Assembly (NCBI RefSeq): GCF_002234595.1
Contig: NZ_NMUL01000063.1
Location: 25,091-89,090, forward strand
Direction of reading: 5' to 3'
Origin: Amycolatopsis vastitatis
GTDB taxonomy: Bacteria; Actinomycetota; Actinomycetes; Mycobacteriales; Pseudonocardiaceae
Length of the DNA stretch: 64,000 bases
Under the pieces are notes generated by a model that was not told the DNA's origin, ran no database searches, and saw nothing but the letters and a program-made list of their open reading frames with translations. The translations under genes and the position numbers were made by a program. Shown here one piece after another: positions 62,452 to 64,000 of this stretch (position 1 is the stretch's first letter; each line of letters opens with the position of its first letter).

Positions 62452-63663
62452 ATGCTCCCCAAGAAGATTTTACTTTCGGTCGCCGGAATCCTCGCCGGAG
62501 CACTGCTGCTTTCCGCCTGCTCGTCCGGTGACGACGGCGGTTCGCCCGCCGGCGGGGCACCGGCGTCGGGGTCCGCCTCACCGTCCGCGACACCGGTCGC
62601 GGTGACGTTCGAACCCGCGGGCGGCACGGGTGTGAACCCCGCGACGCCGATCGTCGTCAAGGCGGCCAACGGGAAGCTCCTCGACGTCACGGTGACCAAC
62701 ACCGCCAAGGGGAAGACGGTCGCCGGCAAGCTCGCGGACGACGGGTCGAGCTGGACGTCGAGCGAGCCGCTCGGCTACGGCGCGACGTACAAGATCGTCG
62801 CGCACGCCCAGGGCGCCAACGGGCAGCCGATCGAGCAGGACAACCAGATCAGCACGATCGCGCCGAAGAAGCAGGCGAACGCCAACCTGATCCCGGCCCC
62901 GGCCGCGGTCGCGAGCACGGGCGTCGGCGTGGGGCAGCCCATCGTGTTCAGCTTCGGCAAGGTCGCCGTCAAGAACAAGGCGGCGGTCGAGAAGGCCCTG
63001 ACGGTCGAGTCGACCCCGAAGCAGGACGGCAGCTGGTACTGGATCGACGACTCGAACGTCCACTACCGCCCGAAGGAGTACTGGAAGGCCGGCACCACGC
63101 TCAAGGTGTCGGCGAAGATCTACGGCGTCGACTTCGGCGGCGGCGTCTTCGGCGCCGAGGACCGGACCGAGACGTACAAGGTGCACGATTCCTGGATCGC
63201 GAAGGCGGACGGGAACAGCGAGCAGATGCAGATCTTCCACAACGGCGCCATGGTCAAGTCGATGCCGATCTCGATGGGCAAGGACGCGACGCCGACCCAC
63301 CTGGGCGCGCACGTGATCTCGGACAAGCAGGCGAACTACACGATGGACTCGTGCACGTACGGCGTCTGCCCGCCCGACCCGAAGGCGTACCGCTCGAACG
63401 AGAAGTTCTCCGAGCGGATCTCCAACGACGGCGAGTTCGTCCACGAGAACCCGAACAGCGTGGGCCAGCAGGGCAGCTCGAACGTCTCGCACGGGTGCAT
63501 CAACCTGAACGACGCGAACGCCCAGTGGTTCTTCCAGAACATGGGCCTGGGTGACGTCGTGGAGGTCACCAACTCCGGTGGCCCGCAGCTCCCGGTGTGG
63601 GACCTGTACGGCGACTGGACGAAGTCCTGGGCCGACTGGCAAGCCGGCTCCGCCATCAAGTAA
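62452..63663 (+). CDS. L,D-transpeptidase lipoprotein
   Basis: About 403 residues. The N-terminal MLPKKILLSVAGILAGALLLSAC is a lipoprotein signal with an LSAC lipobox near residue 23. Two Ig-like domains occupy ~45-260, and a YkuD catalytic domain follows with SHGCINL (Cys nucleophile near residue 352). It forms 3-3 peptidoglycan cross-links and belongs to the LdtMt2-like group. Start ATG 62452 after AAAAAGAGA; ATG 62416 would put a charged stretch before the signal. The sequence just upstream is unusually AT-rich. Confidence 0.93.
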   Translation: MLPKKILLSVAGILAGALLLSACSSGDDGGSPAGGAPASGSASPSATPVAVTFEPAGGTGVNPATPIVVKAANGKLLDVTVTNTAKGKTVAGKLADDGSSWTSSEPLGYGATYKIVAHAQGANGQPIEQDNQISTIAPKKQANANLIPAPAAVASTGVGVGQPIVFSFGKVAVKNKAAVEKALTVESTPKQDGSWYWIDDSNVHYRPKEYWKAGTTLKVSAKIYGVDFGGGVFGAEDRTETYKVHDSWIAKADGNSEQMQIFHNGAMVKSMPISMGKDATPTHLGAHVISDKQANYTMDSCTYGVCPPDPKAYRSNEKFSERISNDGEFVHENPNSVGQQGSSNVSHGCINLNDANAQWFFQNMGLGDVVEVTNSGGPQLPVWDLYGDWTKSWADWQAGSAIK

Positions 63664-63677
63664 CCCACCTTCCCGTC

Positions 63678-63710
63678 AAGGGGGTCAGGAGCTCCGCTCC
63701 TGACCCCCTT
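63678..63710. terminator. Terminator hairpin after the L,D-transpeptidase gene
   Basis: AAGGGGGTCAGGAGC-TCC-GCTCCTGACCCCCTT followed by T-rich sequence, 14 bases after the stop. Confidence 0.88.
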
Positions 63711-63728
63711 TCCTTTACCCCCACCACC

Positions 63729-63985
63729 CGACCCTCCAGGCACGCGACCCGACCCTCCAGGTACGTGAGTCGACCCTCCAATCACACGTGATGCCTCCTC
63801 AATCACACGTGATGCCCCTTCAATCACGCGAGATGCCTCTCCGATCACGTGAGTTCCGCGCCTGGACCCGTGTGATCCAGGCCGGAACTCGGGGAGCGGG
63901 ACGGTCGGTTCGCGTGCCCGGAGGGTCGGGTCGCGTGCCCGGAGGGTCGGTTCGCGTGCCTGGAGGGTCGGCTCGCGTGATTAGG
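63729..63985. repeat. Inverted array of 21-bp repeats, array 2
   Basis: About six 21-base units in the reverse orientation (ACCCTCCAGGCACGCGACCCG and degenerate variants) run from 63729 to about 63855. A hairpin follows, then about four forward units (GAGGGTCGGTTCGCGTGCCTG type) run to about 63985. It is the same unit as in array 1 but with the two blocks pointing outward rather than inward. The array may continue beyond the window. Confidence 0.88.
63850..63890. repeat. Central hairpin of array 2
   Basis: GAGTTCCGcGCCTGGA paired with TCCAGGCCGGAACTC around a short loop, positioned exactly between the two oppositely oriented repeat blocks. Confidence 0.75.
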
Positions 63986-64000
63986 GGGTCGACACGGGGG

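Overview
This window is chromosomal DNA from a very GC-rich actinomycete. The gene order and content point to the Pseudonocardiaceae, most likely Amycolatopsis or a close relative. That is an inference, because no rRNA or other marker gene is present. Reasons are strong G/C bias at third codon positions, frequent GTG starts, and an actinobacterial bc1-aa3 locus with a diheme QcrC. The gene order also broadly matches the mycobacterial stretch from pimB' and the NlpC/P60 gene through qcr/cta, asnB, adoK, hesB, cobT, ilvE, pepA, lpd/sucB and lipB to lipA. I saw no tRNA, rRNA, insertion sequence, phage gene or CRISPR array.

Layout. 1-13 kb is a biotin neighbourhood, mostly on the minus strand. 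It runs SRPBCC protein, cytochrome P450, bioA, two tandem SulP-carbonic anhydrase fusions, bioD, bioB, bsaP, a methyltransferase and a DUF2567 membrane protein, with an M48 protease at the edge. No bioF is present. 13-20 kb holds PimB-type mannosyltransferase, an NlpC/P60 hydrolase with a long leader, a NYN-domain protein, a DEDDh/GIY-YIG nuclease, a 21-bp repeat array that abuts a beheaded gene, and small regulators. 20-33 kb is the respiratory block (qcrB-qcrA-qcrC-ctaE, ctaF-ctaC) with trpD, an EamA/AraC pair and asnB. 33-43 kb holds adoK, hesB, an aldo/keto reductase, purC with a GntR regulator, an ispD-like gene, cobT and ilvE. 44-50 kb holds pepA, a fused TRAP-TAXI transporter and small genes. 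50-61 kb is the lipoate/2-oxoacid dehydrogenase block (lpd, sucB, SDR39U1, PAP2, lipB, lipA), with a five-gene accessory insert between lipB and lipA. 61-64 kb holds DedA, patatin and L,D-transpeptidase genes and a second 21-bp repeat array.

Themes. Several genes supply linked cofactors: biotin synthesis beside bicarbonate transport, and lipoyl synthesis beside the lipoylated E2 and its E3. The most unusual DNA is non-coding. There are three dispersed copies of a long perfect or near-perfect palindrome placed after stop codons, two inverted arrays of a 21-bp unit, and a 45-bp double-hairpin element, one copy of which is translated inside bioB.
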